In this document: piece after piece, positions 24,993 through 33,150 of the stretch
Position numbering within the stretch: the first letter of the stretch is position 1
How the letters are laid out: every line of letters begins with the position of its first letter
DNA from: UBA2357 sp041678045
Lineage (GTDB): Bacteria > Pseudomonadota > Gammaproteobacteria > Burkholderiales > Rhodocyclaceae
NCBI GenBank assembly: GCA_041678045.1
Contig: JBAYOV010000002.1
Location: 62,001-126,000 of the forward strand
DNA length: 64,000 nt
Reading direction: 5' to 3'
Notes under the pieces: generated by a model
The model's database searches: none
The model's input: only the letters and a program-made list of their open reading frames with translations
Told to the model about the DNA's origin: nothing
Translations under genes and position numbers: made by a program

Positions 24993-27900
24993 ATGACTGA
25001 ACAGACCTCTGCGCCTCCTTCCTCTCCTGCCGCCTCCGCACCGGCGACCTCTGTTGCGTCCACGCCATTGACCCGTCGCCGCCGACGCTGGCCGTGGGTG
25101 CTGGCGGGCCTGCTGGTGCTGCTGGCCTTGCCGGTGGTGGCGCTCGCCTGGCTGCTGGCAACCGAGTCTGGCCTGCGTACCGTTGCCGGTTTGGCAGACC
25201 GTTTTACGGAGGGGCAGGTGCAGCTCGAAGGCGTGTCCGGGCGCGTGCTTGGCCCCCTGCGGGTCGAGCGCATCCGGGTGGATATGCCGGCGCTGCGGGT
25301 GGCGGTCGATGAGCTGGCGCTGGACTGGCAGCCTGCCAGATTGCTTGAACGCGCGCTGATCATGGATCGCCTGAGTGCGGCGGCGGTCCGGGTGGCGGCT
25401 GCGCCCGCAGAGGCGCCTGAAGAGGACGCAGGTCCCCCCGCACACCCTCCTGCCTTCGAGTTGCCGCTGTCGCTGACGCTGGCTGAACTGAGCCTGCAGC
25501 GCTTTGAACTGCAGGACTGGGCTGATCCGGAGGCGCCGCCGGTGTTTTCCTTTGACCGGCTGCGTGCGCGCCTGGACAGCGACGGGCGCACGCACCGTCT
25601 GTCCGGCCTCGGGGTGGCCTTGCCTTTCGGGGAGGCCAGCCTGGATGCCGAGGTCAATAGCGCAGACGAGCGCTATCCGCTGGCGGCCTCGGCGAGGCTG
25701 CAGGGTAGCCACGAAGGGCGCGATTTCGACCTGCGGGTGCGGGCCGATGGTGTGGCCGCACAGCCGAGGGTGCAGCTCGATGCCAATGGCGCCGGTTTGA
25801 GCGGACAGGCCCAGGCGGTGGTTGCGCCGTTCGAGGCGATGCCGCTGCGTGAGCTGGCGCTGCAATTGGGCGAGATCGATCCGGCCATGTTCGTGGCCGA
25901 GGCGCCGCGTGCCGGCCTGATGGTGGATGTGGACCTGAAGGCCTCGGCGGACGGTCGCTGGGCGCTGTCCGGGCCGCTGCGGGTGGATAACCGTCTGCCC
26001 GGCACGCTCGACGATCAGGCCATTCCGCTGGTGAGCTTTGCCGCCGAGTTGAGCTGGACGCCTGAGCTCACCCGCATCGATGGACTGGACATCCGCCTGC
26101 CCGAACAAGGCCGGATCAACGGCCAGCTTGAATGGCGTCCCGACCTGACCGATGGCACGCTGGGCCGGCTGGTGGCCGAGCTGGAGCTTGCTGGGGTGCG
26201 TACCGCAGCGCTGCAGCGCAGCCTGCCACCGGCCACGCTGGCTGGCCGAATCCAGGCGCAGGGCGACGAGCGCGAACAGCGTGCGACGCTGGCGCTCAGT
26301 GTCGACCGCGCCCGTCTGGAAGCCGAAGGCCTGTTTCAGGTGGCCGAGGGCGGACAGCCGGCCCGTTTCGAGGCGCAGGGCCGGCTGCAGCATGTCGATC
26401 CGTCGCGCGTGCTTGCGGAGGCGCCATCGGCCGACCTCAATCTGAGCTTCGGCGCCGAGGGCAGTCTGGGCGAAGCGCTTGCGCTGGCGGCGCACTGGCA
26501 GTTTGCGCCCAGTCATTTGCAGGGTATGGCGCTGGAGGGCGAGGGGCGACTGGCCCTGCAGGGAGAGCGGCTGGCGCACTCCGATCTCTGGCTGAGCCTG
26601 GCCGGCAATCGTGTCGAGCTGAATGGCGCCTGGGGCGGGGCGGGCGATGCGCTGGCTTTCCGGCTGGATGCCCCCGAACTGCAGGCGCTGAATGCGTTGC
26701 AGGCCGGCCTGGGTGGGGTGCTGCGGGCGCAGGGACGTGTGGGCGGGAGTCGTCAGCAGCCCGTCGGCGAGTTCGAACTGTTTGCCGAGCGCTTGCATCT
26801 GCCTGGCGAGGTGGGCATTGCGAGCCTGAATGCACAAGGCCGGCTGGAGGCCGGTCTGGATGGGCCGCTCAATCTGGCGCTCGGCCTGAGTGGCCTGGGA
26901 CCTCTGGATGGCGAGGCCGACTGGCTGGACAGCCTGACCCTCACGGTGAGTGGCCGGCGTGACGCGCATGCGCTGCAACTGGCGCTCGGCACGCCGGATG
27001 AGGACCGGGTCGAGCTGAGTCTGAACGGGGCCTTGCTGGAAGGTTCGACGGCTGCATCTCCGGCCGGCGCGGCTGCGCAGGACGGGCTGCGCTGGCGCGG
27101 CCAGCTGGCCGGACTGGAAGTGGCGGGGCGTTTTCCCTTGAAGCTGCTGGAGCCGGCCGCACTCACGCTGGCCCGTGACCGTATCGAGCTGGCAGGGGCG
27201 CAGATCGACGCCGGGGAGCACGGGCGCATCAATCTGCAGGAAACCGTATGGAGTCCGGCCGACATCCGCCTGCGCGGCGAACTGACCGGGCTGACGTTCG
27301 ATCTGGTATCGCCCGAGGCGCGCAGCCCGCGCAGCCGGACAGGTCCGCTGAGTCTGGGGGCCGAATGGAACCTGCGGTTGAGCGACCGGGCGCGGGGCCA
27401 GTTGCGGGTGTTCCGCGAGTCGGGCGACTTGCGGATACCAGGCGAATTCAGTACCCGCATTGGACTGGAGGCGCTGGAGTTGCGCCTGAATGCCGAGGAC
27501 AACCGGCTCGCCCTGTCGGTGCAGGCCAGTGGCAGCGAGCTGGGGCAGCTCAATGGTTCGGTGACGGCGCTGGCCGAGAAGACCCCGGAAGGCGGCTGGC
27601 GCTTGGCTCCGGATGCCGCGTTGCTGGGTTCTGCACGTTTCGAGATGCCGTCGTTGGCCTGGTTGTCGCGCCTGATGCAGGACGATATCGAACTGGGCGG
27701 CAGTCTGGCAGCAGACTTCTCCTTTTCCGGCACGCCGGCCAACCCCGTTGCGGTGGGCCGTCTGAGTGGCGAGGCGCTGTCGGTGGTGCTGGTCGAGCAT
27801 GGCATGCGCCTGTCCGGTGGTTCGCTGCTGGCCGAGTTCGATCGCGACCGCCTGCGCTTGACTCGTTTCGAGTTCGTGTCGCCCAACCGGGTGACCCCCG

Positions 27901-28982
27901 AAGACCACCGTTTGCCGGTAGCGCGCTTCACCGCCGAGCCCGGCCGCCTGGTGGCTTCGGGCGAAATTGCGCTGGACAGCGGCGAAGGGGCGTTCAGCTT
28001 CGAGGCTGACCGTCTGCCCATCCTGCAGCGCATCGATCGCTGGATGATCCTCTCTGGCAAAGGGGCGGCGACCAGCACCTGGAGCAGCCTTGGCCTGGAG
28101 GCGGCCTTTTCGGTGGATACCGGTTTCATCGGCCTGGGCGACACGCCCGCGCCCAGCCTGTCGGACGATGTGGTGTTCGTGGACACCGAGGCGGCCGATG
28201 GCGCTGGCGGTGGCATGCAGGTCAACGCCACGGTGCAGGTGAATCTGGGCGATCAGCTGTATCTGTCGGCACTGGGGCTGGATACCCGGCTGACCGGAGG
28301 GCTGGAGGTGCGCCTGCGTCACGGTGAGCCGATGGTGGCGGTTGGTACGGTGTCGACGCTGGGCGGAGTGTTCAAGAACTACGGTCAGAACCTCACCATC
28401 GAGCGTGGGCAAATCAATTTCCAGGGGCCGCTCGACAACCCCGGCCTGAATGTGGTCGCCTTGCGCAAGGGCTTGCCGGTGGAGGCCGGCATTTCGGTGG
28501 GCGGCAATGTGCGCAGGCCCATCATCCGGCTGGTGTCCGAACCGGATGTACCCGATCCGGAAAAGCTGTCGTGGATTGTGCTGGGGCGTGCGCCTTCCGG
28601 TTCGTCCGGCAGTGAAATGGGCTTGCTGCTACCGGCAGCCAATGCGCTGCTGGGCAGTGGCATGGCGGGCGATCTGGCGCGCGGACTGGGTTTCGACGAG
28701 TTCGGCGTGGGGCAGGGCGAGCTGGGTACGACCGGCCGCAGTGCTACCAGCCGGGTGGTGGGCGGGGGCTCTGCGGTGACCAGCGATGCGGCGGTCAGCG
28801 GTCAGGTGCTCACGCTGGGCAAGCGCCTGTCGTCGGACATGATGCTGTCCTTCGAGCAAAGCCTCGGGGGGGCGGAGAGCCTGGTCAAGCTCAGTTACCA
28901 GATCAGCCGCAGGGTGTCCTTCGTGATGCGCGGTGGCACCAACAACTCGGCCGACATGTATTACACGGTGTCCTTTCGCTGA
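24993..28982 (+). CDS. tamB: TamB-family inner-membrane/periplasmic protein (translocation and assembly module)
   Basis: 1329 residues: short cytoplasmic N-terminus with TRRRRRW, one signal-anchor helix (about 34-55), then a very long periplasmic beta-rich region of repeated strands and the conserved C-terminal TamB (DUF490) domain with LGDQLYLSALGLDTRLTGGL, GTVSTLGGVFKNYGQNLTIERG, and FQGPLDNPGLNVVALR, ending in an FR terminus. Such AsmA/TamB-like bridges are linked to phospholipid transport between membranes and to outer-membrane protein assembly with TamA. No tamA (Omp85) gene is adjacent; upstream is the trp operon. ATG 24993 lies after two GC hairpins. Confidence 0.93.
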   Translation: MTEQTSAPPSSPAASAPATSVASTPLTRRRRRWPWVLAGLLVLLALPVVALAWLLATESGLRTVAGLADRFTEGQVQLEGVSGRVLGPLRVERIRVDMPALRVAVDELALDWQPARLLERALIMDRLSAAAVRVAAAPAEAPEEDAGPPAHPPAFELPLSLTLAELSLQRFELQDWADPEAPPVFSFDRLRARLDSDGRTHRLSGLGVALPFGEASLDAEVNSADERYPLAASARLQGSHEGRDFDLRVRADGVAAQPRVQLDANGAGLSGQAQAVVAPFEAMPLRELALQLGEIDPAMFVAEAPRAGLMVDVDLKASADGRWALSGPLRVDNRLPGTLDDQAIPLVSFAAELSWTPELTRIDGLDIRLPEQGRINGQLEWRPDLTDGTLGRLVAELELAGVRTAALQRSLPPATLAGRIQAQGDEREQRATLALSVDRARLEAEGLFQVAEGGQPARFEAQGRLQHVDPSRVLAEAPSADLNLSFGAEGSLGEALALAAHWQFAPSHLQGMALEGEGRLALQGERLAHSDLWLSLAGNRVELNGAWGGAGDALAFRLDAPELQALNALQAGLGGVLRAQGRVGGSRQQPVGEFELFAERLHLPGEVGIASLNAQGRLEAGLDGPLNLALGLSGLGPLDGEADWLDSLTLTVSGRRDAHALQLALGTPDEDRVELSLNGALLEGSTAASPAGAAAQDGLRWRGQLAGLEVAGRFPLKLLEPAALTLARDRIELAGAQIDAGEHGRINLQETVWSPADIRLRGELTGLTFDLVSPEARSPRSRTGPLSLGAEWNLRLSDRARGQLRVFRESGDLRIPGEFSTRIGLEALELRLNAEDNRLALSVQASGSELGQLNGSVTALAEKTPEGGWRLAPDAALLGSARFEMPSLAWLSRLMQDDIELGGSLAADFSFSGTPANPVAVGRLSGEALSVVLVEHGMRLSGGSLLAEFDRDRLRLTRFEFVSPNRVTPEDHRLPVARFTAEPGRLVASGEIALDSGEGAFSFEADRLPILQRIDRWMILSGKGAATSTWSSLGLEAAFSVDTGFIGLGDTPAPSLSDDVVFVDTEAADGAGGGMQVNATVQVNLGDQLYLSALGLDTRLTGGLEVRLRHGEPMVAVGTVSTLGGVFKNYGQNLTIERGQINFQGPLDNPGLNVVALRKGLPVEAGISVGGNVRRPIIRLVSEPDVPDPEKLSWIVLGRAPSGSSGSEMGLLLPAANALLGSGMAGDLARGLGFDEFGVGQGELGTTGRSATSRVVGGGSAVTSDAAVSGQVLTLGKRLSSDMMLSFEQSLGGAESLVKLSYQISRRVSFVMRGGTNNSADMYYTVSFR

Positions 28983-29000
28983 AGAATGAGGGAGGCTGGC

Positions 29001-29579
29001 ATGGATACGCCATCCGACAAACAGACTTCCGGCATCGCGAAGCCGCTTGAAACCGCCATGCTCGGAGGGGGATGTTTCTGGTGCCTGGAGGCGGTCTTCA
29101 GCGAGTTGGCCGGGGTGCATGAGGTGCGCTCCGGTTACTGCGGCGGGCACATCGAATCCCCCGATTACGCGTCGGTATGTACCGGGCAGACCGGCCATGC
29201 CGAGGTGGTGCGCATCCGCTTCGATCCGGAGGCGCTGAGCTTCCGGCAGGTGCTGGAGGTATTTTTTGCGATTCACGATCCGACCACGCTTGACCGTCAG
29301 GGCAACGACGTGGGCAGCCAGTACCGTTCGGTGATCTTTGCGACCACACCGTCGCAGCGGGATGAGGCGGCCGGGCATGTGCAAGCGCTGACCCGTGCTG
29401 GCGTGTTCGACGCCCCCATCGTGACGGCGATCGAAGCTGCACAGCCTTTCTGGCCGGCCGAAGCCGTGCATGATGACTATTACGCGCGCCATCCGCAGCA
29501 GCCCTACTGCCAGTATGTGGTGGCGCCGAAGCTGGCGAAGTTCCGTCACCTGTTTGCCACGCTGCGGCGCAGTGTGTAG
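29001..29579 (+). CDS. msrA: Peptide methionine (S)-S-oxide reductase
   Basis: Repairs oxidised methionine in proteins. 192 residues, no signal peptide, so cytosolic. GGGCFWCLEAVF contains the nucleophile Cys25 (and Cys28); GYCGGHIESPDYASVCTGQTGHAEVV and FFAIHDPTTLDRQGNDVGSQYRS follow. ATG 29001 has GGGAGG five bases upstream, better than the in-frame ATG at 28986. 18 bp after tamB. Confidence 0.96.
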   Translation: MDTPSDKQTSGIAKPLETAMLGGGCFWCLEAVFSELAGVHEVRSGYCGGHIESPDYASVCTGQTGHAEVVRIRFDPEALSFRQVLEVFFAIHDPTTLDRQGNDVGSQYRSVIFATTPSQRDEAAGHVQALTRAGVFDAPIVTAIEAAQPFWPAEAVHDDYYARHPQQPYCQYVVAPKLAKFRHLFATLRRSV

Positions 29580-29635
29580 GGCGTGGTGACGGCCCTGTCC
29601 AGACCGATTTTTCAACCCGACAGAGGGAAGTGCTG

Positions 29636-29980
29636 ATGTCTCAAACAACAACGGCCAGCGGACTGGTCATCGAAGATATGGAAACCGGCAGCGGAGCCAC
29701 GGCCGAGCGTGGCCGGATGGTGTCGGTGCATTACACCGGCTGGCTGACCGATGGCAGCAAGTTCGATTCCAGCAAGGATCGCAATGCACCGTTCCAGTTT
29801 CCGCTGGGGGCCGGTCATGTGATTCGTGGCTGGGATGAAGGCGTGCAGGGCATGCAGGAAGGTGGCCGGCGCAAGCTGACGATTCCGCCCGAACTGGGCT
29901 ATGGCGCACGCGGCGCAGGCGGTGTCATTCCGCCCAATGCCACGCTGGTGTTCGAGGTGGAGTTGCTGCAGGTGTTCTGA
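29636..29980 (+). CDS. FKBP-type peptidyl-prolyl cis-trans isomerase
   Basis: 114 residues, a single FKBP domain with no signal peptide. VSVHYTGWLTDGSKFDSS, FPLGAGHVIRGWDEGVQGM, RRKLTIPPELGYGARGAGGVIPPNATLVFEVELL: the active-site aromatic/Asp residues are all conserved, so it should be catalytically active and FK506-binding. ATG 29636 sits behind GGGAAG; an in-frame GTG two codons earlier is less likely. Confidence 0.95.
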   Translation: MSQTTTASGLVIEDMETGSGATAERGRMVSVHYTGWLTDGSKFDSSKDRNAPFQFPLGAGHVIRGWDEGVQGMQEGGRRKLTIPPELGYGARGAGGVIPPNATLVFEVELLQVF

Positions 29981-30005
29981 TTCAGACGCAGGCTGCGCGC
30001 GCGCC

Positions 30006-31844
30006 TCAGCAGGTTTCCTGCACGATGCGCAGGATGTCCTCGCCGTAAGCTTCCAGCTTGCGGTCGCCAATCCCGCTGATGCCGGCCAGTTCACTCAGGC
30101 CGGCGGGGCGGGCGAGGGCAATCTCGCGCAGCGTCGCATCCTGAAACACCACATAGGCGGGCACATTGCGCGCCTTTGCGGTGCTCGCCCGCCAGGCACG
30201 CAGGCGGTCGAACAGGGTGGTGGGCAAGCCGCCCGGAATATCCAGCGGAGTGGTGCTGCGGCGCTTGCTGCGGTGGCGTTCGCGCTCCACCCGCAGATGG
30301 AGCGCCATTTCCCCGCGCAACAGCGGCCGCGCCTGTTCGGTCAGCTGGAGCGCGTTGTAGCGGTCGTGGTCCACTGCCAGGCATTCGCGTGCGATCAACT
30401 GGCGAAACACGGCCTGCCAGCGCTTCTTTTCAAGATCGCGGCCAATCCCGAAGGTGGACAGGGTTTCATGGCCGCGTTCCTGCACCTTTTCGCTGCTTTC
30501 CCCGCGCAACACGTCGATCAGATAGCCGGTGCCGTAACGTTGCCCCGTGCGATACACGCAGGACAGGGCCTTGCGCGCGGCTTCGGTGGCATCCCAGGTC
30601 TGCGGGGGGTGCAGGCAGTTGTCACAGTTGCCGCAGGGGGTGCCCTGCTCGCCGAAGTAGGCCAGCAGATGTTGCCGGCGGCAGGTGGTGGCTTCGGCCA
30701 GCCCGACCAGCACATCGAGCCGGTTGCGGGCCATGCGCTTGAAGTGTTCGCCGGCTTCCGATTCGTCGATCATGCGCCGTTGCTGCACCACGTCCTGTGC
30801 GCCCCAGGCCATCCAGGCCTGCGCCGGCAGACCGTCTCGACCGGCGCGGCCGGTTTCCTGGTAATAGCCCTCGATCGAGCGGGGCAAGTCGAGATGGGCC
30901 ACGAAGCGCACATCGGGCTTGTCGATACCCATGCCGAAGGCAATCGTGGCCACCATCACCAGCCCATCTTCGCGCAGAAAGCGGCTCTGATGCTCGGCCC
31001 GCAGTTCGGTGCTCATTCCGGCGTGGTAGGGCAGGGCATGGATGCCCTGGGTCTGCAGCCAGGCCGCTGTTTCATCCACCTTGCGGCGTGACAGGCAATA
31101 CACGATGCCGGCCGCTGCAGGGTATTCCTCGCGCAGGAACTGCAGCAACTGGCGGCGGGGGTCGTCCTTTTCGACGATGGTGTAGCGGATGTTGGGGCGG
31201 TCGAAACTGGAGACGAAGCGCCGGGCCTGCACCAAATGCAGGCGTTCGGCGATTTCCTCGCGGGTTTGCCGGTCTGCGGTGGCGGTCAGGGCAATGCGCG
31301 GAATGCCGGGGTAACGCTCGGGCAGGATCGACAGCTGCAGGTATTCGGGGCGAAAGTCGTGGCCCCATTGCGACACGCAGTGCGCCTCGTCGATGGCGAA
31401 CAGGGCCAGCCGGCGGGTGTCGCGCAGGTGGTCGAGCAGGTCGAGGAAGCGCGGCGTCATGAGCCGTTCGGGCGCAACGTACAGTAGCTGCAGGCTGCCG
31501 TCATGCACCGCATGCTCGACGGCACGGCTGGCCTCCAGGTCCTGGCTGGAGTTCAGGAAGGCCGCTGAGACGCCGGCCTCCACCAGTGCGCTGACCTGGT
31601 CGTGCATCAGGGCGATCAGCGGAGACACCACGATTGCCAGCCCTTCGCGCATCAGCGCCGGAATCTGGTAGCACAGCGACTTGCCGCCGCCCGTGGGCAT
31701 CAGCACCAGCGCATCACCGCCTGCGGCCACATGTTCGACGATGGCCTGCTGCTCGCCACGGAATGCGGGATAACCGAAAACGTGTTCGAGAATGTGCTGG
31801 GCCGTGGAGGCGGGGACGGAGGAGGGGTGGGGGCTGGAGTTCAT
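30006..31844 (-). CDS. recQ: ATP-dependent DNA helicase RecQ
   Basis: 3'-5' helicase of recombination and fork repair. 612 residues. Walker A MPTGGGKSLCYQ, DEAH box FAIDEAHCVSQWGHDFRPEY, motif VI QETGRAGRDGLPA, the RQC zinc site (CRRQHLLAYFGEQ ... CGNCDNC) and a C-terminal HRDC domain. All parts are intact. It follows the MerR-type regulator on the same strand with a 10-bp gap, so the two are probably cotranscribed. Confidence 0.96.
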   Translation of the reverse strand: MNSSPHPSSVPASTAQHILEHVFGYPAFRGEQQAIVEHVAAGGDALVLMPTGGGKSLCYQIPALMREGLAIVVSPLIALMHDQVSALVEAGVSAAFLNSSQDLEASRAVEHAVHDGSLQLLYVAPERLMTPRFLDLLDHLRDTRRLALFAIDEAHCVSQWGHDFRPEYLQLSILPERYPGIPRIALTATADRQTREEIAERLHLVQARRFVSSFDRPNIRYTIVEKDDPRRQLLQFLREEYPAAAGIVYCLSRRKVDETAAWLQTQGIHALPYHAGMSTELRAEHQSRFLREDGLVMVATIAFGMGIDKPDVRFVAHLDLPRSIEGYYQETGRAGRDGLPAQAWMAWGAQDVVQQRRMIDESEAGEHFKRMARNRLDVLVGLAEATTCRRQHLLAYFGEQGTPCGNCDNCLHPPQTWDATEAARKALSCVYRTGQRYGTGYLIDVLRGESSEKVQERGHETLSTFGIGRDLEKKRWQAVFRQLIARECLAVDHDRYNALQLTEQARPLLRGEMALHLRVERERHRSKRRSTTPLDIPGGLPTTLFDRLRAWRASTAKARNVPAYVVFQDATLREIALARPAGLSELAGISGIGDRKLEAYGEDILRIVQETC

Positions 31845-31854
31845 CCGCCCGATT

Positions 31855-32778
31855 TTACCCCGTGCGGCAGGTGTCTGTATGTGCGGCCCGCCATGTGTGC
31901 AAGGCGCTGCCCAGTTCGCCGATGTGGTTCATGACGAGGACGTTGTCGAGCCTGCACTGGCGGTCCCGCAGTGCCCCGCCACCGGCCCAGATCGCGATGT
32001 GTCCGGGTAGCAGGGCACGCACCTGGCGCAGGCCGTCTACCGCCTGGCGGGGCGGGAAGGCTTCGCTGAAGGACAGCGCCACGATGTCGAAGCCGCCCTT
32101 CACGGCCGCTTCGCAAATGTCCTGTACCGGCGTTTGCACCCCGAGCGACACGCAGCAGCTTCCTTCGGGCACCAGCATGGCCTCCACCATCAGCAGCCCC
32201 AACTGATGCTGCTCTTCCGGAAGCGTCGTCAGCAGCACGCGCGGACGGCACCCGGGGGTTGGCTGCGTGCCGATCGCCGCGCGCAGCACGTTCTGCATCT
32301 GTTCCGTGTACAGGTGCTCTTCCGGCACGGCCAACTCGCCGCGCAGCCATGCATTGCCCACGGCCTGATTCAGCTGCGGCAGCGTGTTCGACACAAAACC
32401 CTGAAGCCCCTGCTTCATCACCTGCTGTTGCAGGTGCGCCCGAAGCTCTGCGCTGCGCGCCAGCCGGATCAGCTCCAGAAAGTCCGCAAGCGCACCGGCT
32501 TCCTCTCCGGCCTCTGCCTGCGAGCCTTGTGCAGGCGCCTCCTGCAACTGCGCCTGCAGTGCCTGCAGGCTTTGACCCACCACTTTCGAGGGGCGTCGCC
32601 CCTGGTCGAGCAGTCGCCTGATCAGCCGCAATTGCTCAACCTGGCAGACCGGATAAACACGGTCGCCGTGCGCATCGCGCTCCGGTTGTGGAAAACCGTA
32701 GCGCTTTTCCCATACGCGCAGCGTGTCCTTCGAAATCCCCGTGTCGCGTTCGACCGAGGCTATGGTGTAGATGGTCAT
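31855..32778 (-). CDS. MerR-family regulator with B12-binding domain (CarH/LitR-like candidate photoreceptor)
   Basis: 307 residues. N-terminal MerR winged helix (1-70: YTIASVERDTGISKDTLRVW, EKRYGFP), then a helical bundle and a Rossmann cobalamin domain (about 178-300). The light-sensing motif of CarH, Trp-x9-Glu-His, is present as W144, E154, H155, and the lower-axial ligand is present as H191 in EEQHQLGLLM. These residues suggest adenosylcobalamin binding and light-triggered release of DNA, by analogy to CarH/LitR. It is divergent from the FAD/DUF1365/cfa operon, the usual partner of LitR-type regulators. Its own start codon lies 2 bp from a TTGTC-N3-GACAA palindrome, implying autoregulation. 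Confidence 0.85.
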   Translation of the reverse strand: MTIYTIASVERDTGISKDTLRVWEKRYGFPQPERDAHGDRVYPVCQVEQLRLIRRLLDQGRRPSKVVGQSLQALQAQLQEAPAQGSQAEAGEEAGALADFLELIRLARSAELRAHLQQQVMKQGLQGFVSNTLPQLNQAVGNAWLRGELAVPEEHLYTEQMQNVLRAAIGTQPTPGCRPRVLLTTLPEEQHQLGLLMVEAMLVPEGSCCVSLGVQTPVQDICEAAVKGGFDIVALSFSEAFPPRQAVDGLRQVRALLPGHIAIWAGGGALRDRQCRLDNVLVMNHIGELGSALHTWRAAHTDTCRTG

Positions 32779-32779
32779 T

Positions 32780-32792
32780 TTGTCGTAGACAA
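32780..32792. promoter_or_regulatory. Putative operator O1 (TTGTCGTAGACAA)
   Basis: Perfect TTGTC-N3-GACAA palindrome two bases upstream of the merR start codon and just upstream of the -35 box of the rightward promoter. One of three identical-half-site copies in 234 bp. Confidence 0.7.
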
Positions 32793-32796
32793 GGTA

Positions 32797-32825
32797 TTGA
32801 CAGGTGTGTTTGTGAAGCCTATCTT
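32797..32825 (+). promoter_or_regulatory. Sigma-70-type promoter of the light/stress operon
   Basis: TTGACA at 32797-32802, 17-bp spacer, TATCTT at 32820-32825. Perfect -35 and good spacing. It is bracketed by operators O1 and O2, so it is well placed for repression by the divergent MerR-type protein. Confidence 0.75.
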
Positions 32826-32842
32826 AGGGTCTCTTTCATTAA

Positions 32843-32855
32843 TTGTCCAGGACAA
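32843..32855. promoter_or_regulatory. Putative operator O2 (TTGTCCAGGACAA)
   Basis: Perfect 6-1-6 palindrome with the same TTGTC-N3-GACAA core, centred 63 bp (about six helical turns) from O1. It lies just after the expected transcription start and contains the AGGA that would serve as ribosome site for the 46-codon ORF at 32860. Confidence 0.7.
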
Positions 32856-32859
32856 GATT

Positions 32860-33000
32860 ATGCATGCGCTCACTTCCGGAAATCTTGCCAGCGCGCTGGC
32901 GATCGTGGCCATGATGCTGGTTGTTTCAGGCGTTCAGGCATCCCTTTCCGAGCCTTCCGGGGCGATTCGACAGGGGGGCAGGCGCAAACGATGCCTTTGA
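32860..33000 (+). CDS. Small predicted secreted or membrane peptide (46 residues)
   Basis: Short frame MHALTSGNLASALAIVAMML, with a hydrophobic stretch (about 10-26) ending in SGVQA, like a signal peptide, then a short basic tail. AGGA lies seven bases before the ATG. It is the first frame after the operon promoter and ends where operator O3 starts. I do not recognise the family. It could be a real leader-encoded peptide or the remains of a frameshifted secreted protein; a second small frame (32991-33116) overlaps its end. Coding status uncertain. Confidence 0.4.
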   Translation: MHALTSGNLASALAIVAMMLVVSGVQASLSEPSGAIRQGGRRKRCL

Positions 33001-33013
33001 TTGTCGTGGACAA
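33001..33013. promoter_or_regulatory. Putative operator O3 (TTGTCGTGGACAA)
   Basis: Third perfect TTGTC-N3-GACAA palindrome, centred 158 bp (close to 15 turns) from O2 and about 140 bp upstream of the FAD oxidoreductase start, inside the transcribed leader. Confidence 0.65.
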
Positions 33014-33150
33014 AAAAGCCAATGATAGCCTGCGGCTGCAGTTGTTGGTGCATCGTCCCGACCTGGGGGGCGAGGCCTTGCGCCTTCAGCCTGTGGAACA
33101 GGATGGCGGCCGCTGAAACGGGTGTGCGAAAAGGGGTTTGTGTCGTGAAA

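Noticed and set aside
25000..29000. Long antisense ORFs opposite tamB (over 1100 codons)
   Set aside because: GC-rich third-position bias produces open antisense frames; composition is His/Gln/Arg-rich without domains.
32991..33116. 41-codon frame starting MPLIVVDKKANDS as a firm gene
   Set aside because: No clear ribosome site and it overlaps an operator and another mini-ORF; kept only as part of a finding.
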